Shown piece after piece: positions 1 to 7,854 of a stretch of 21,011 nt of DNA. This DNA is from Alphaproteobacteria bacterium. GTDB taxonomy: Bacteria > Pseudomonadota > Alphaproteobacteria > JAEULC01. A program made the translations under genes and the position numbers. Location: positions 1 through 21,011 of the forward strand of contig JADZDN010000139.1 of assembly GCA_020851015.1 (NCBI GenBank). The letters are read 5' to 3'. The notes under the pieces were generated by a model. The model saw nothing but the letters and a program-made list of their open reading frames with translations, made no database searches and was not told the origin of the DNA. The stretch's first letter is position 1; each line of letters opens with the position of its first letter.

Positions 1-215
1 CGATCCTGATGGGCATCACCATGTTCCTGCAGCAGAAGCTGAACCCGCAGCCGCCCGACCCGGTGCAGGCCAAGGTGTTCATGATGCTGCCGATCATCTT
101 CACCTACATGCTGTCGGCCTTTCCGGCCGGCCTCGTGATCTACTGGGCGTGGAACAACCTGCTGTCGATCGCCCAGCAATGGGTCATCATGCGCCGCGCG
201 GGCGTGCACGCGTAG
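1..215 (+). CDS. yidC: Membrane protein insertase YidC, C-terminal fragment
   Basis: This is the last 71 codons of a YidC/Oxa1 family insertase; the reading frame enters at base 3 and stops at 213-215. YidC inserts and folds inner-membrane proteins, alone or with SecYEG. The fragment reads [30 protein letters not shown], the final pair of transmembrane segments of the family with the characteristic FPAGLVIYW turn, followed by the short basic tail [13 protein letters not shown]. The gene begins before the window, so the periplasmic domain cannot be checked. engB follows 156 bp downstream on the same strand, as in many alphaproteobacteria, but a repeat element separates the two. The identification is secure; only the missing part is unknown. 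Confidence 0.95.
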   Translation, partial: ILMGITMFLQQKLNPQPPDPVQAKVFMMLPIIFTYMLSAFPAGLVIYWAWNNLLSIAQQWVIMRRAGVHA

Positions 216-225
216 CGTCCTTCAT

Positions 226-337
226 CCTTCGAGACGCCCGCTTCGGCGGGCTCCTCAGGATGACGCGAAAACAGTTGGGCATCGCGGTGTATGGTTGCGT
301 CACCCTGAGGAGCCGCCGGAGGCGGCGTCTCGAAGGG
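226..337. repeat. Palindromic intergenic repeat (REP-like), pair of inverted arms
   Basis: The gap between yidC and engB holds two arms of about 40 bp, 226-266 and 297-337, that are near-perfect reverse complements around a 30-bp centre. The left arm contains its own hairpin, CCCGC-TTCG-GCGGG (237-250), with a stable UUCG-type loop; the right arm has a similar inner hairpin (GCCGCCGGAGGCGGC). This is the CTTCGAGACGC...GGCTCCTCAGG type of dispersed palindrome seen in GC-rich alphaproteobacterial genomes. It may end yidC transcripts or stabilise their 3' ends, but no T-run follows. Confidence 0.8.
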
Positions 338-371
338 CGACGCCTGGCACGATCGACAGGATCGTCTTGAG

Positions 372-1031
372 ATGACCACCCAATCCGAGAACGACGAAGC
401 GGCGCGGCTGGAGCATGGCCGCAAGCTGTTCGCGCAGGAGTGCACGTTCTTCTTCGGCGCCGTCACGTTCGAAGGCTTGCCGGAAGCGGGCCGGCCCGAG
501 ATCGCCTTCGCCGGGCGCTCCAATGTCGGCAAGTCGAGCCTGGTCAACGCGCTGACCGGCCGCAAGACGCTGGCGCGCGTGTCCGCGACGCCAGGCCGCA
601 CGCAGCAGCTCAACTTCTTCGACCTCGGCGGCCGGCTGGTGCTCGTCGACCTGCCGGGCTACGGCTACAATCAGGCCGGCAAGGAAAAGGCCCAGATGTG
701 GGGGCACGCCGTGCGCGCCTTCCTGAAGAACCGGCCGACGCTGCGCCGCGTCTGCCTCCTGGTCGATGCGCGCCACGGGCTCAACCGCCACGACCGCGAG
801 ACGATGCGGGCGCTCGACCAGGCCGCGGTCAACTACCAGGCGGTGATGACCAAGGCGGACAAGATGAAGCCGGAGCCGCTTGCCGAGGCCGTGTCGGCGC
901 TGGCGAAGGAACTGAAGGGCCACGTCGCCGCCCATCCGGATGTCATCGTGACCTCGGCGCATGACGGCACCGGCATTCCCGCGCTGCGCGCCGCGCTGGC
1001 GGCGCTGGCGGAGGGGTCGCCCTTCCGCTAA
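372..1031 (+). CDS. engB: Ribosome biogenesis GTPase EngB (YihA/YsxC)
   Basis: 219 aa. A TrmE-Era-EngA-EngB-Septin class GTPase needed for assembly of the large ribosomal subunit. All G motifs are visible: G1 GRSNVGKS (48-55), G2 in TPGRTQ (73-78), G3 DLPG within DLPGYGY (93-99), G4 TKAD (160-163) and G5 SAHDGTG (195-201). The length is normal for the family, and the N-terminal extension before FAGRSNVGK is also usual. The ATG at 372 is the first in frame after the upstream repeat and gives a complete domain. argB begins 31 bp downstream, so the two are probably co-transcribed. The protein is cytoplasmic and binds ribosomes. Confidence 0.97.
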   Translation: MTTQSENDEAARLEHGRKLFAQECTFFFGAVTFEGLPEAGRPEIAFAGRSNVGKSSLVNALTGRKTLARVSATPGRTQQLNFFDLGGRLVLVDLPGYGYNQAGKEKAQMWGHAVRAFLKNRPTLRRVCLLVDARHGLNRHDRETMRALDQAAVNYQAVMTKADKMKPEPLAEAVSALAKELKGHVAAHPDVIVTSAHDGTGIPALRAALAALAEGSPFR

Positions 1032-1062
1032 TCTCGCGCGCCGCAACATCCGGGCCGATGCC

Positions 1063-1998
1063 ATGACCCAAGCGAAATTCGCCACCTCCACCACGCAGGT
1101 CAGCGACGACCTGCGCGCCAAGACCGCCACGCTCGCCGAGGCGCTGCCCTTCATGCGCATGCATGCCGGCCAGACCTTCGTCGTGAAATACGGCGGCCAC
1201 GCCATGGGCGAGGAGCACCTGGCGCTCAGCTTCGCGCGCGACATCGTGCTGTTGAAGCAGGTCGGCATGAACCCCGTCGTCGTGCATGGCGGCGGCCCGC
1301 AGATCGGCAAGATGCTCGAGCGCTTGAAGATCAAGAGCTCGTTCATCGACGGGCTGCGCGTGACCGACGCCGCGACCGTCGAGATCGTCGAGATGGTGCT
1401 GTCGGGCTCGATCAACAAGCAGATCGTCACCTATATCAGCGCCGCCGGCGGCAAGGCGGTCGGACTTTCCGGCAAGGACGCTGGCCTGGTCCGGGCACGG
1501 CAGTTGCGCCGGACCAAGCGCGATCCCGATTCGAACATCGAGAAGGTGCTGGACCTGGGCTTCGTCGGCGAGCCCGAGAGCATCAATGCCGAGGTGCTGG
1601 CGAATCTGGCGCGGTCGGACCTGATCCCGGTGATCGCGCCGATCGGCGTGGGGCCGAACGGCGAGACCTTCAACATCAACGCCGACACGGTCGCGGGCGC
1701 GGTCGCCGGCGCGCTGAAGGCCAAGCGCCTGCTGCTGCTGACCGACGTGGTGGGCGTGCTGGACAAGTCGAAGACCTTCATCCCCGAGCTGTCGCTCAAG
1801 CGCACGCGCGCGCTGATCGCCGACGGCACCATCGCCGGCGGCATGATCCCCAAGGTCGAGACCTGCATCGACGCGGTGGAGCAGGGGGTGGACGGCGCGG
1901 TGATCATGGACGGGCGCGTGCCCAACGCCGTGCTGCTGGAGTTGTTCACGCCGCCTGGCTTCGGCACGCGCATCAGCCAGGCCGGGGGACAGGCATGA
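1063..1998 (+). CDS. argB: Acetylglutamate kinase
   Basis: 311 aa. It phosphorylates N-acetyl-L-glutamate with ATP, the second step of arginine biosynthesis in the cytoplasm. Family features in order: VKYGGHAM (41-48) with the lysine of the phosphate site, [10 protein letters not shown] (73-82), the substrate-binding DGLRVTDA (96-103), [13 protein letters not shown] (204-216), [12 protein letters not shown] (223-234) and GGMIPKV (259-265). The frame is open further upstream from 961, but that part overlaps engB and looks like translated shadow (arginine- and tryptophan-rich), so the ATG at 1063, just after the engB stop, is chosen. The stop codon overlaps the next gene's ATG (ATGA). The N-terminal helix before the core (residues 1-35) fits the arginine-feedback-sensitive hexameric class, but that is inference. 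Confidence 0.97.
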   Translation: MTQAKFATSTTQVSDDLRAKTATLAEALPFMRMHAGQTFVVKYGGHAMGEEHLALSFARDIVLLKQVGMNPVVVHGGGPQIGKMLERLKIKSSFIDGLRVTDAATVEIVEMVLSGSINKQIVTYISAAGGKAVGLSGKDAGLVRARQLRRTKRDPDSNIEKVLDLGFVGEPESINAEVLANLARSDLIPVIAPIGVGPNGETFNINADTVAGAVAGALKAKRLLLLTDVVGVLDKSKTFIPELSLKRTRALIADGTIAGGMIPKVETCIDAVEQGVDGAVIMDGRVPNAVLLELFTPPGFGTRISQAGGQA

Positions 1999-2747
1999 AT
2001 CAGATCGACCTCAAGGACAGGGCGGCCGTCATCACCGGCGGCGCGCGCGGCATCGGGCTCGCGATCGCTAAGCGGTTCCTGATCTCCGGCGCCAAGGTCG
2101 CGCTGTGGGACATGGACGCCCAGGCGATCGCGGCGGCGAAGAAGGAGCTGAGCGGCGGCGCGTCCGTCCATGGCCAGGCGCTCGACATCACCGACGACGC
2201 CAAGGTCGACCAGGCTTGCGCGGCGACGGAAAAGGCGCTGGGCCAGATCGACATCCTGGTCAACAACGCGGGCATCACCGGTCCCAACAAGACGACCTGG
2301 GAATACCCGGTGGCCGACTGGCGGCGCGTGATCGACGTTGATCTGAACGCCGTCTTCATCTGCTGCCGCGCGGTGGTGCCGGGGATGCTGAAGCGCGGCT
2401 ATGGGCGCGTGGTCAACATCGCCTCGGTCGCGGGCAAGGATGGCAATCCCAACGCGCCGGCCTACAGCGCCGCCAAGGCGGGCGTGATCGGATTGACGAA
2501 ATCGCTGGGCAAGGAGCTGGCGGGCAAGGGCGTGATCGTCAACTGCGTGACCCCGGCCGCGGCCAAGACCGACATCTTCAAGCAGATGACGCAGGAACAC
2601 ATCGACTACATGCGCGCGAAAATCCCGATGAACCGCTTCGTCGAGGTCGACGAGATCGCGGCGCTGGTGGCCTGGCTCGCCTCGCCGGACTGCTCGTTCA
2701 CCACCGGCGGCGTGTTCGACATCTCCGGCGGACGGGCGACGTATTAG
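1995..2747 (+). CDS. Classical short-chain dehydrogenase/reductase (FabG-like)
   Basis: 250 aa. An NAD(P)-dependent oxidoreductase of the classical SDR family. Visible are the Rossmann motif TGGARGIG (14-21), an acidic residue after beta-2 (D39 in LWDMD) that favours NAD over NADP, NNAG (90-93), and the catalytic tetrad N118, S144, Y157, K161 (YSAAK). The C-terminal part [20 protein letters not shown] lines the substrate pocket, and the end SGGRATY is typical. Such proteins are often labelled 3-oxoacyl-ACP reductase, but this subgroup also includes sugar and polyol dehydrogenases, so I give no symbol. Its ATG overlaps the argB stop by 4 bp, which implies translational coupling, yet no link with arginine synthesis is known to me. 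It converges on the chuY-like gene. Confidence 0.9.
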   Translation: MNQIDLKDRAAVITGGARGIGLAIAKRFLISGAKVALWDMDAQAIAAAKKELSGGASVHGQALDITDDAKVDQACAATEKALGQIDILVNNAGITGPNKTTWEYPVADWRRVIDVDLNAVFICCRAVVPGMLKRGYGRVVNIASVAGKDGNPNAPAYSAAKAGVIGLTKSLGKELAGKGVIVNCVTPAAAKTDIFKQMTQEHIDYMRAKIPMNRFVEVDEIAALVAWLASPDCSFTTGGVFDISGGRATY

Positions 2748-2853
2748 GGCCGTCGGTCTGCCGGGGCGCTTGCCCGGTCGAGCCGATCCATCCGGTTGGT
2801 TCGCAGCCGTCGAATCTCGTCGCGGCCGAGACCCTGCCGGCCAAGCGCGATGG

Positions 2854-3546
2854 CTACGCCGACGGCCCGTCGGATAGCGGCCGCAATGGAAACGGCGCGA
2901 CGGCGTTGGTTGTCCGCGCCATCTCGGCATCCACTGCGGCGAATGCGCGCCCTGTCGTACCGGAATCGCGGAGCGCGCGCGCGACAAGCTCGGCGACGTC
3001 GCCGCGATTGACGAACCCGTGTGCTTCCGGGTCCGCGATCAGGACGCCGCGACCGGTTGCCGGCGCGGAACGCAGGCCTCCCGGCCGGACGATGGTCGCC
3101 GAGGGAATCGTGCGCTTGAGGTGGTCCTCGGCCCGCGTCTTGGCATCGACCGCCTCCCCGAATGCCGCTATGGCGCGTTCGGATCGAAACGGCGCCATCT
3201 CGCCGCACCCGATCGACGTGACGAGGACGAACCGTTCGACAGGATGGGTCGCGGCTCGCTCGATGACGTTGACATTGCCTTCATGATCCACATAGCGCCC
3301 GTCGTCGGCACGCCCGCCCAAGGTGGAGACGACGTCGCCGCCTGCGGGCAGATGTGCGAATGCGTGCGCGACATCGGACCTCGAAAAGGCGTCCCCGCGC
3401 ACGATCCGAACGCCCAAGCTTTCCAGACCGGAGCTCTCCGCCTGCGAGCGCAGCATCGCCAACACGGGAACATTTCCGACTCTCAGCAGTCGCGCAAGCG
3501 CCAAGCCGACGCCGCGACTCGCTCCAAAGATCATGACCGGACGCAA
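2854..3546 (-). CDS. chuY: ChuY-like NAD(P)-binding reductase (atypical SDR)
   Basis: About 230 aa. An NAD(P)-binding Rossmann protein of the atypical SDR/NmrA-like type, with GASRGVG near the N-terminus, TSIGCG near residue 110, a lysine in AKTRAED where extended and atypical SDRs keep the active-site lysine, and IVRPGGL. Its position as last gene after hutW and hutX matches ChuY of enteric haem operons, which reduces anaerobilin; function is inferred mainly from this context. Start: I prefer the TTG at 3546, because it supplies the residues RPV before MIFGASRG and so a full first beta-strand; the ATG at 3534 (226 aa) is the alternative. Either start lies within 15 bp of the hutX stop. The open frame runs further upstream to 3876, but only as a shadow of hutX. 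Confidence 0.75.
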   Translation of the reverse strand: MRPVMIFGASRGVGLALARLLRVGNVPVLAMLRSQAESSGLESLGVRIVRGDAFSRSDVAHAFAHLPAGGDVVSTLGGRADDGRYVDHEGNVNVIERAATHPVERFVLVTSIGCGEMAPFRSERAIAAFGEAVDAKTRAEDHLKRTIPSATIVRPGGLRSAPATGRGVLIADPEAHGFVNRGDVAELVARALRDSGTTGRAFAAVDAEMARTTNAVAPFPLRPLSDGPSA

Positions 3547-3547
3547 A

Positions 3548-4078
3548 TCACTTGGTCCCGGATGCCACGGCGAACCGGCGTTCGAGTCGGGCAAAGCGCT
3601 CGACCTGATCGGCCTTGAGCCGACGCTCCCGGTCCCTTCCAACGAATATCTTGAACATGGCCTCTCCATCGGCGTTGCAAAACTGGACCGAGAGTGTGTC
3701 CGTTCCCATGAACGGGCGCCGCAGAAACGCGATCGCGCGGCAATTCCCGTGGCGCAAGTGCCCGCGCAAGGGGCCGCCGCCGTTGAGATTGTAGAATCCA
3801 TGTCGCAGTACCCCCGCAGGCAAGCTGCCTTCGAACTCGAGAATGACGTCCTTCGTGTGAACAATCGTCGTAACATCGCCCCAGCCGGAAATGTCCTGCA
3901 TCACGTCCACGAAGTGGTCGCCGGATATGCGTTTGCACATTCCGGCGGGCAGACATTCCATGACGGTCAGAAGCGGCAAATCGTGCTGGCCGGCCAGCAT
4001 CTCCAGCACGCCATCCGGTCTGTCCGCGAGTTCCCGTCGCACGTTGGCAAGTTTCTCCGATACGCCGATCTCATTCAT
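3548..4078 (-). CDS. hutX: Intracellular haem-utilisation protein HutX/ChuX
   Basis: 176 aa. A small cytoplasmic haem-binding protein of the HutX/ChuX family, thought to carry haem or protect the cell from it before degradation. The central region HTKDVILEFEGSLPAG (74-89), followed by GFYNLNGGGPLRGHLR (94-109), is the family signature, and the C-terminal stretch MFKIFVGRDRERRLKADQVERF (141-162) forms the last strand and helix. Length is normal (about 165-180 aa). It lies 51 bp after hutW and directly before the chuY-like gene, so the order hutW-hutX-chuY reproduces the enteric chuWXY operon. Control is probably by the operator upstream of hutW. Codon use is less GC-biased at third positions than in flanking genes. 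Confidence 0.92.
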   Translation of the reverse strand: MNEIGVSEKLANVRRELADRPDGVLEMLAGQHDLPLLTVMECLPAGMCKRISGDHFVDVMQDISGWGDVTTIVHTKDVILEFEGSLPAGVLRHGFYNLNGGGPLRGHLRHGNCRAIAFLRRPFMGTDTLSVQFCNADGEAMFKIFVGRDRERRLKADQVERFARLERRFAVASGTK

Positions 4079-4129
4079 GGCACGCGTCCGTTACCTGTCG
4101 TTTGTCGGAAAGGAGGCCGCATCGCGATG

Positions 4130-5470
4130 CTACGCGCTCGCGGTCGGGGCGGTTGCGGCAACAATGTCGTTGAATGCCGCTATCAGGTTGCCATACCAGA
4201 AGCGACCGGCCGCGGTCAGATGAACCGTGCCATCCGCGACCAGCAACAGCCCGGCCGTCTGCCATTGCTCCAGCAGCGGCGCGAAGAAACTTCCCGCATC
4301 CGGTATGTGCGGGATATCGAGGCCGCGGAGGTCCAATCGCCCGACTTCGAATCCCGCGGCGATATGGTTGCGCGCAGGCTGGAGATCGTCCGCCACGCTC
4401 ATCCCGGCGAGCGGCTTGCGCCCTGCGGCGATCTCGTCCTTGTATTGCTGCAGTTTGCCGGCAAGACTGTAGCTGTACCGGCCTATGGATCCGCCCGCGC
4501 CGGATCCATAGGCCAGACAATCGGCGCCCTGTTTGATGCGCAGATTGTAGACGTTGCGCTCTTGCGGCGTCCGCGCCCAGTGGCTGTTGCTGATTTGGCT
4601 CCAGGCATTGGCCCCGAGAAACTCGGCGCCGATCGTGTACATCGCGGCCATCTCCGGAAACGCGAAAGGCCGGAACTTGCCGGCGCCGGCCGCCTGGAAA
4701 AGCGGCGTTCCCGGAATGAGATTGAGCCCGTAGAGGTCGACGCCGTCCGGCGCCAAATCGACCGAAATGCGCAGGTCCTCCCGCCAAATCTCTTCGGTTT
4801 GTCCCGGCAGCCCGTAGAGCAGGTCGATGACGAGCGCCATGTGCTTGCGCTCGCGGATACCCGCAAGAAAGCGTATCGCCTCGTCCTTCTCGGCGCGGCG
4901 CCCCTGGCGGCGGCGGACCGCAGTATCGAAGCTCTGAACGCCGATCGAAATGCGGTTCACGCCTGCATCGATGCAAGCGGCAATCTTCTCGTCATCGAAA
5001 TGAATGATCCGGCCTTCGACGGTGATTTCGCATTCGGCGGCCAAAGGCAGATTTCGCCTCACCGTGCGGAGAATTCGTTCCAGGTCTTTGGCCGCAAGCG
5101 CGCTCGGCGTTCCGCCGCCGACGTAGACCGCCTGTATCGGTTGATCTCTGATAGCCGGCTCCTCCGCCTCGCGCTCGATCTCGGAAATCACGAGATCCGC
5201 ATATGCCGATGCCTCCTGCGGCGTATAGGCGTTGCGATAGAACCCGCAAAAGAGACAATGATTGGCACAGAACGGCACGTGGATGTAGGCAAGGCGACCG
5301 TGTTGCATTCGATGGCCCGACATCAAGCGGAACCACGCGGCGGGAATGTCTTCGGGCGCGAGCGGCTGCCGATGCTGCCAGGGGATTAGGGCTCTTCGCG
5401 ATGCGAAGGCATTCGCAACGATATCTCCTTCCTGGCTGGCGAAGTAGCGCGTGAAGTCGGCGAAGCTCAT
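4130..5470 (-). CDS. hutW: Anaerobic haem-degrading radical SAM methyltransferase HutW/ChuW
   Basis: 446 aa from the ATG at 5470. A HemN/HemW-like radical SAM enzyme. ChuW opens haem without oxygen, releasing iron and forming the methylated linear tetrapyrrole anaerobilin. The iron-sulphur motif CxxxCxxC lies at about 68-75 (HVPFCANHCLFCGFY), followed by YVGGGTPSAL, the ISIGVQSFD strand and IDLLYGLPGQT, with a HemN-like C-terminal half. HutW and HemN are told apart here mainly by the adjacent hutX and chuY and by the C-terminal sequence, so misnaming as coproporphyrinogen dehydrogenase is the main risk. The ATG at 5494 would add eight residues but sits almost inside the operator and has no visible ribosome binding site; 5470 gives the usual family length. 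Confidence 0.88.
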   Translation of the reverse strand: MSFADFTRYFASQEGDIVANAFASRRALIPWQHRQPLAPEDIPAAWFRLMSGHRMQHGRLAYIHVPFCANHCLFCGFYRNAYTPQEASAYADLVISEIEREAEEPAIRDQPIQAVYVGGGTPSALAAKDLERILRTVRRNLPLAAECEITVEGRIIHFDDEKIAACIDAGVNRISIGVQSFDTAVRRRQGRRAEKDEAIRFLAGIRERKHMALVIDLLYGLPGQTEEIWREDLRISVDLAPDGVDLYGLNLIPGTPLFQAAGAGKFRPFAFPEMAAMYTIGAEFLGANAWSQISNSHWARTPQERNVYNLRIKQGADCLAYGSGAGGSIGRYSYSLAGKLQQYKDEIAAGRKPLAGMSVADDLQPARNHIAAGFEVGRLDLRGLDIPHIPDAGSFFAPLLEQWQTAGLLLVADGTVHLTAAGRFWYGNLIAAFNDIVAATAPTASA

Positions 5471-5499
5471 GCGACTTGCTCGGGCACCTGGCATTAGAT

Positions 5500-5518
5500 G
5501 CAAATGCGACTCATTTGC
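5500..5518. promoter_or_regulatory. Fur-box-like operator of the hutW operon
   Basis: GCAAATGCGACTCATTTGC reads as hexamers in the classical 6-6-1-6 Fur arrangement: GCAAAT, GCGACT, C, ATTTGC. Compared with the E. coli consensus GATAATGATAATCATTATC it matches at 12 of 19 positions, and the outer seven bases on each side are perfectly complementary. It is nested inside a wider imperfect palindrome (TAGATGCAA at 5495-5503, TTGCATCTA at 5521-5529). It lies just downstream of the predicted -10 element and 30 bp before the hutW ATG, where binding would block transcription. Iron control of haem-use genes is well established; the actual regulator here (Fur, Irr or another family member) is inferred. 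Confidence 0.72.
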
Positions 5519-5523
5519 TATTG

Positions 5524-5553
5524 CATCTAGTCCTGGGCGCGAAAATTAGTCAA
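5524..5553 (-). promoter_or_regulatory. Sigma70-like promoter of hutW operon
   Basis: On the minus strand, TTGACT (5553-5548) resembles a -35 element (5 of 6). After an 18-bp spacer comes TAGATG (5529-5524), a weak -10 element (3 of 6). The predicted start of transcription falls in the Fur-box-like site at 5500-5518. The element is also well placed in the 124-bp gap between hutW and the upstream MttB-family gene. Confidence 0.5.
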
Positions 5554-5594
5554 GCAGTCGGCGAAATCGGCCGCGCATTTCGCGCTGCGACAAA

Positions 5595-7148
5595 TCACCC
5601 CACGGCGGAGCCGCGCCGCCGACCCCGGCGCTCGCGCGCCGGGCCGGCGTCGAGGCTTCCCCAGCGCTCCGCCGGCACGGAGTCCCCCGCGACAAGCCCG
5701 GCCGGCAGCCCGGCGCGCACCCGCGCATCGACCGCGGGCGGCAGCGCGTACGGGTTGGGACGCGACAGCAGCCCCTTGGCCCGGGCCAGCGCGCGGCCAT
5801 GCGCATCCGTGGCGCCCTGGTCGTGCCACAACTCCCGCCGCTCGCGGTCGGCCACCGTGGGCAGGAACGCGGCGGTCTTCATGCACGCCACCGTGTTCGG
5901 GCTTGCCACGTACATGCCCGCCGGGCCGGCCGCGCGAATCTCGTCCAGCGTGGCATCGACGTCGCCCAGCGCCAGGTGCTGGCGAAGGCGCTTCAGCATC
6001 TGCGCGATCTCGTTGTCGATCACGAGCTGGCCGAAATCGAATTCCATCAGCGCACCGAGCAGACCGCCGATGGCGATGAAATCGATGCCCGCCGTCGCGG
6101 CCAGGGCCGGCGACATCGCCTTCTCATAGCCGGCCTGGGCATCGCCCAGCTTCGAATTGGTGAGGCCGAGATAGGATCCCGCCGGCACGCGGTAGAAGCG
6201 CGCCATCTGGGTCAGCGCCATCGCCAGGATGCCGGTCTCGACCGCGCCCGAAGCATAGGCGCCCGACCGCATGTCGCCGACGACCGGCAGGTGGTTGTAG
6301 ATCAGCGGCGTGCCCAGCCGCGACATCTGCGCCAGGACCGCCGCCGCCAGCCATTCGGCGTTGCTCTGGACCAGCATGCCCGCCATCGACAGCGGCGCGC
6401 TGATGCCGCCGATCGGCGCCAGCGTGCCATAGGCCGGCAGCCCTTCCTCGGCATAGAACATCAGCATCTCGGTCGAATCGAAGTCCATCGTCAGCGGCGA
6501 AACGATGGCGCAGTAGCCGAAGGTGATGAAGGGCCGGCGGCGGAATTCCGCCTCGTCCCCGGCCACCAGCGCGCCCAGGCGCATCACCTGGCGCGCCTCG
6601 CGCGCGTCGATCACCGAGGTGCGCACCGGCTTGGCGCAGTTCTTCAGCGCCGGATAGAACCGCGACAGGCTGAACTGGTCGGCCGGCGCGTCGTCGGCCA
6701 GGACGGAGATCGAAAACACGTCGATGCCGTCGAGCAGGCTCACCAGGTGCCCGATCCGCGCGATGTCGTCGGAGCGCGAGCGGCGCTCCGCCCCGCTGTC
6801 CGGATCGATCAGGTTGGGCGCCGAGCTCGCGGTCGCCACCACCAGCGCGTCGTCGGGGATCGTCTTGCTGAAACGTTCGTCGCGGGCATGGAAGGTGAAG
6901 CGCGGCGGGATCGCGGCGCGAAACTCCTCGACCACGGCGCGCGGGAACCGGACGATCTCGCTGTCGCTCGCCGTCCGGCAGCCGAAATGCGCGAACCGCT
7001 CGCGCGCCCGGCGATTGCGGACCAGCAGTCCGATCTCTTCCAGCACGTCGAGCGAGCGGTCGTGGATTTGCTTGACCTGCGCTGCGCTCAGCAGCTCCGC
7101 GTGGCGCGCGAACATGGGCTCTTCGCTGGCTGTTGCTCGGGCGCCCAT
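5595..7148 (-). CDS. MttB-family (trimethylamine methyltransferase-like) protein, non-pyrrolysine
   Basis: 517 aa, close to the family's usual 480-500. Recognised from the N-terminal helix AQVKQIHDRSLDVLEEIGLLV (24-43), the central SPLTMDFDSTEMLMFYAEEGLPAYGTLAPIGGISAPLSMAGM region (217-258) and the C-terminal HGRALARAKGLLSRP. Archaeal MttB moves a methyl group from trimethylamine to a corrinoid protein and carries pyrrolysine at an in-frame TAG; this gene is open throughout, as in the glycine betaine and related demethylases. The substrate is not predictable. No corrinoid protein, corrinoid-reactivating protein or second methyltransferase is in the window. The ATG at 7115, preceded by a GAAGAG-like site, is a credible alternative start. 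It is the last gene of the ABC importer operon, 58 bp after the preceding gene. The last 15 residues are an arginine-rich tail. Confidence 0.88.
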   Translation of the reverse strand: MGARATASEEPMFARHAELLSAAQVKQIHDRSLDVLEEIGLLVRNRRARERFAHFGCRTASDSEIVRFPRAVVEEFRAAIPPRFTFHARDERFSKTIPDDALVVATASSAPNLIDPDSGAERRSRSDDIARIGHLVSLLDGIDVFSISVLADDAPADQFSLSRFYPALKNCAKPVRTSVIDAREARQVMRLGALVAGDEAEFRRRPFITFGYCAIVSPLTMDFDSTEMLMFYAEEGLPAYGTLAPIGGISAPLSMAGMLVQSNAEWLAAAVLAQMSRLGTPLIYNHLPVVGDMRSGAYASGAVETGILAMALTQMARFYRVPAGSYLGLTNSKLGDAQAGYEKAMSPALAATAGIDFIAIGGLLGALMEFDFGQLVIDNEIAQMLKRLRQHLALGDVDATLDEIRAAGPAGMYVASPNTVACMKTAAFLPTVADRERRELWHDQGATDAHGRALARAKGLLSRPNPYALPPAVDARVRAGLPAGLVAGDSVPAERWGSLDAGPARERRGRRRGSAVG

Positions 7149-7206
7149 CAGACGACCGCAGCGGGAAGGGATGCAAGCCCTCTGGTCGCCGGCCCGGTGC
7201 GACCGA

Positions 7207-7854
7207 TCAGCGCGTCCCGCTTTGCCGGAACGCCCCGTCGGCCCAGGCCAGGAAGCGATCGAGGAATCGCGTGGTCGCCGGCATGAAATGGCTGCCGTGG
7301 TGATAGAACGGGTCGAGCGTCGATACGATCAGCCGGCCCGGCGCGCTGACGCGGTCGTCGTAAAGCAGGCAACCGGCATCGCCGCCCCCGATCGTCGCGG
7401 CCGGATCCTCGACCACGATCAGCCGCTCGGCGCCCGCGGGTGGGTGCAGCACGCCGTGGTAGTGCCACACCGCGTCCGCGCCATCGAGATGCGCGAACAG
7501 CGGATGATCCGGCCGGGCGACGCGCAGGCCGGGATCGGCGCTGCGCTCGAGCCACCACCAGAAATTCGTCGGCCGGAACGACCATTCGACGCCGGGCAGC
7601 CAGTCCTCGCCGTGCGTCTCGGCGAACACGATCAAGGCGCCGCCGCGCTGGAGATGGTCGAGCAGGACGCGCCGCCGGGCGCGCAGCACGGCGGCATGCG
7701 TGCGATCCGGCACGATCAGCGCGTCGATATCGGCCAGGTCGGGCGTGTCCAGCTCGGGAGCGTAGATCACGCGGTCGAAATGCCGCCGGTAGCGCTCGCC
7801 ATGGATCGCATGGCGGTGATAGGCGGTGCCGGAGTCGAGGATGGCGAGCGTCAT
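7207..7854 (-). CDS. ThuA/class I amidotransferase-like protein (second of tandem pair)
   Basis: 215 aa. Its alternating pattern of hydrophobic strands (MTLAILDSG, ADIDALIVPD, RGGALIVFAETH, PGRLIVSTLDPFYHHG) suggests a flavodoxin-like alpha/beta fold as in ThuA and class I glutamine amidotransferases. I see no amidotransferase Cys nucleophile: the strand that carries Cys in the neighbouring paralogue reads IVFAETH here. It aligns along its length with the upstream protein, including a DHPLFAHLD segment (116-124). The ATG at 7854 overlaps the upstream stop (ATGA); the frame is open further back to 8025, but as arginine-rich shadow. Histidines and aromatics are concentrated at 126-137 and 180-190, a possible binding site. 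Function is unknown; operon position suggests a role with the ABC importer and the MttB-family protein. Confidence 0.75.
   Translation of the reverse strand: MTLAILDSGTAYHRHAIHGERYRRHFDRVIYAPELDTPDLADIDALIVPDRTHAAVLRARRRVLLDHLQRGGALIVFAETHGEDWLPGVEWSFRPTNFWWWLERSADPGLRVARPDHPLFAHLDGADAVWHYHGVLHPPAGAERLIVVEDPAATIGGGDAGCLLYDDRVSAPGRLIVSTLDPFYHHGSHFMPATTRFLDRFLAWADGAFRQSGTR

Noticed and set aside
2748..2853. A terminator between the SDR and the chuY-like gene
   Set aside because: Only a weak 5-bp stem (CCGGG/CCCGG) is present and there is no T-run on either strand.
300..2987. Long minus-strand open frames opposite engB and argB
   Set aside because: The plus-strand genes have full catalytic motifs; the minus-strand frames have none.
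3323..5389. 688-codon open frame on the plus strand across the haem operon
   Set aside because: It is antisense to hutX and hutW, whose motifs and gene order are clear, and has no recognisable domain; open frames of this kind are common in GC-rich DNA.
4130..5470. Naming the radical SAM gene hemN or hemW
   Set aside because: The core fits HemN-like enzymes, but the adjacent hutX and chuY-like genes and the operator point to HutW/ChuW.
5595..7148. A pyrrolysine (in-frame TAG) in the MttB-family gene
   Set aside because: The frame is open for 517 codons with no internal TAG.
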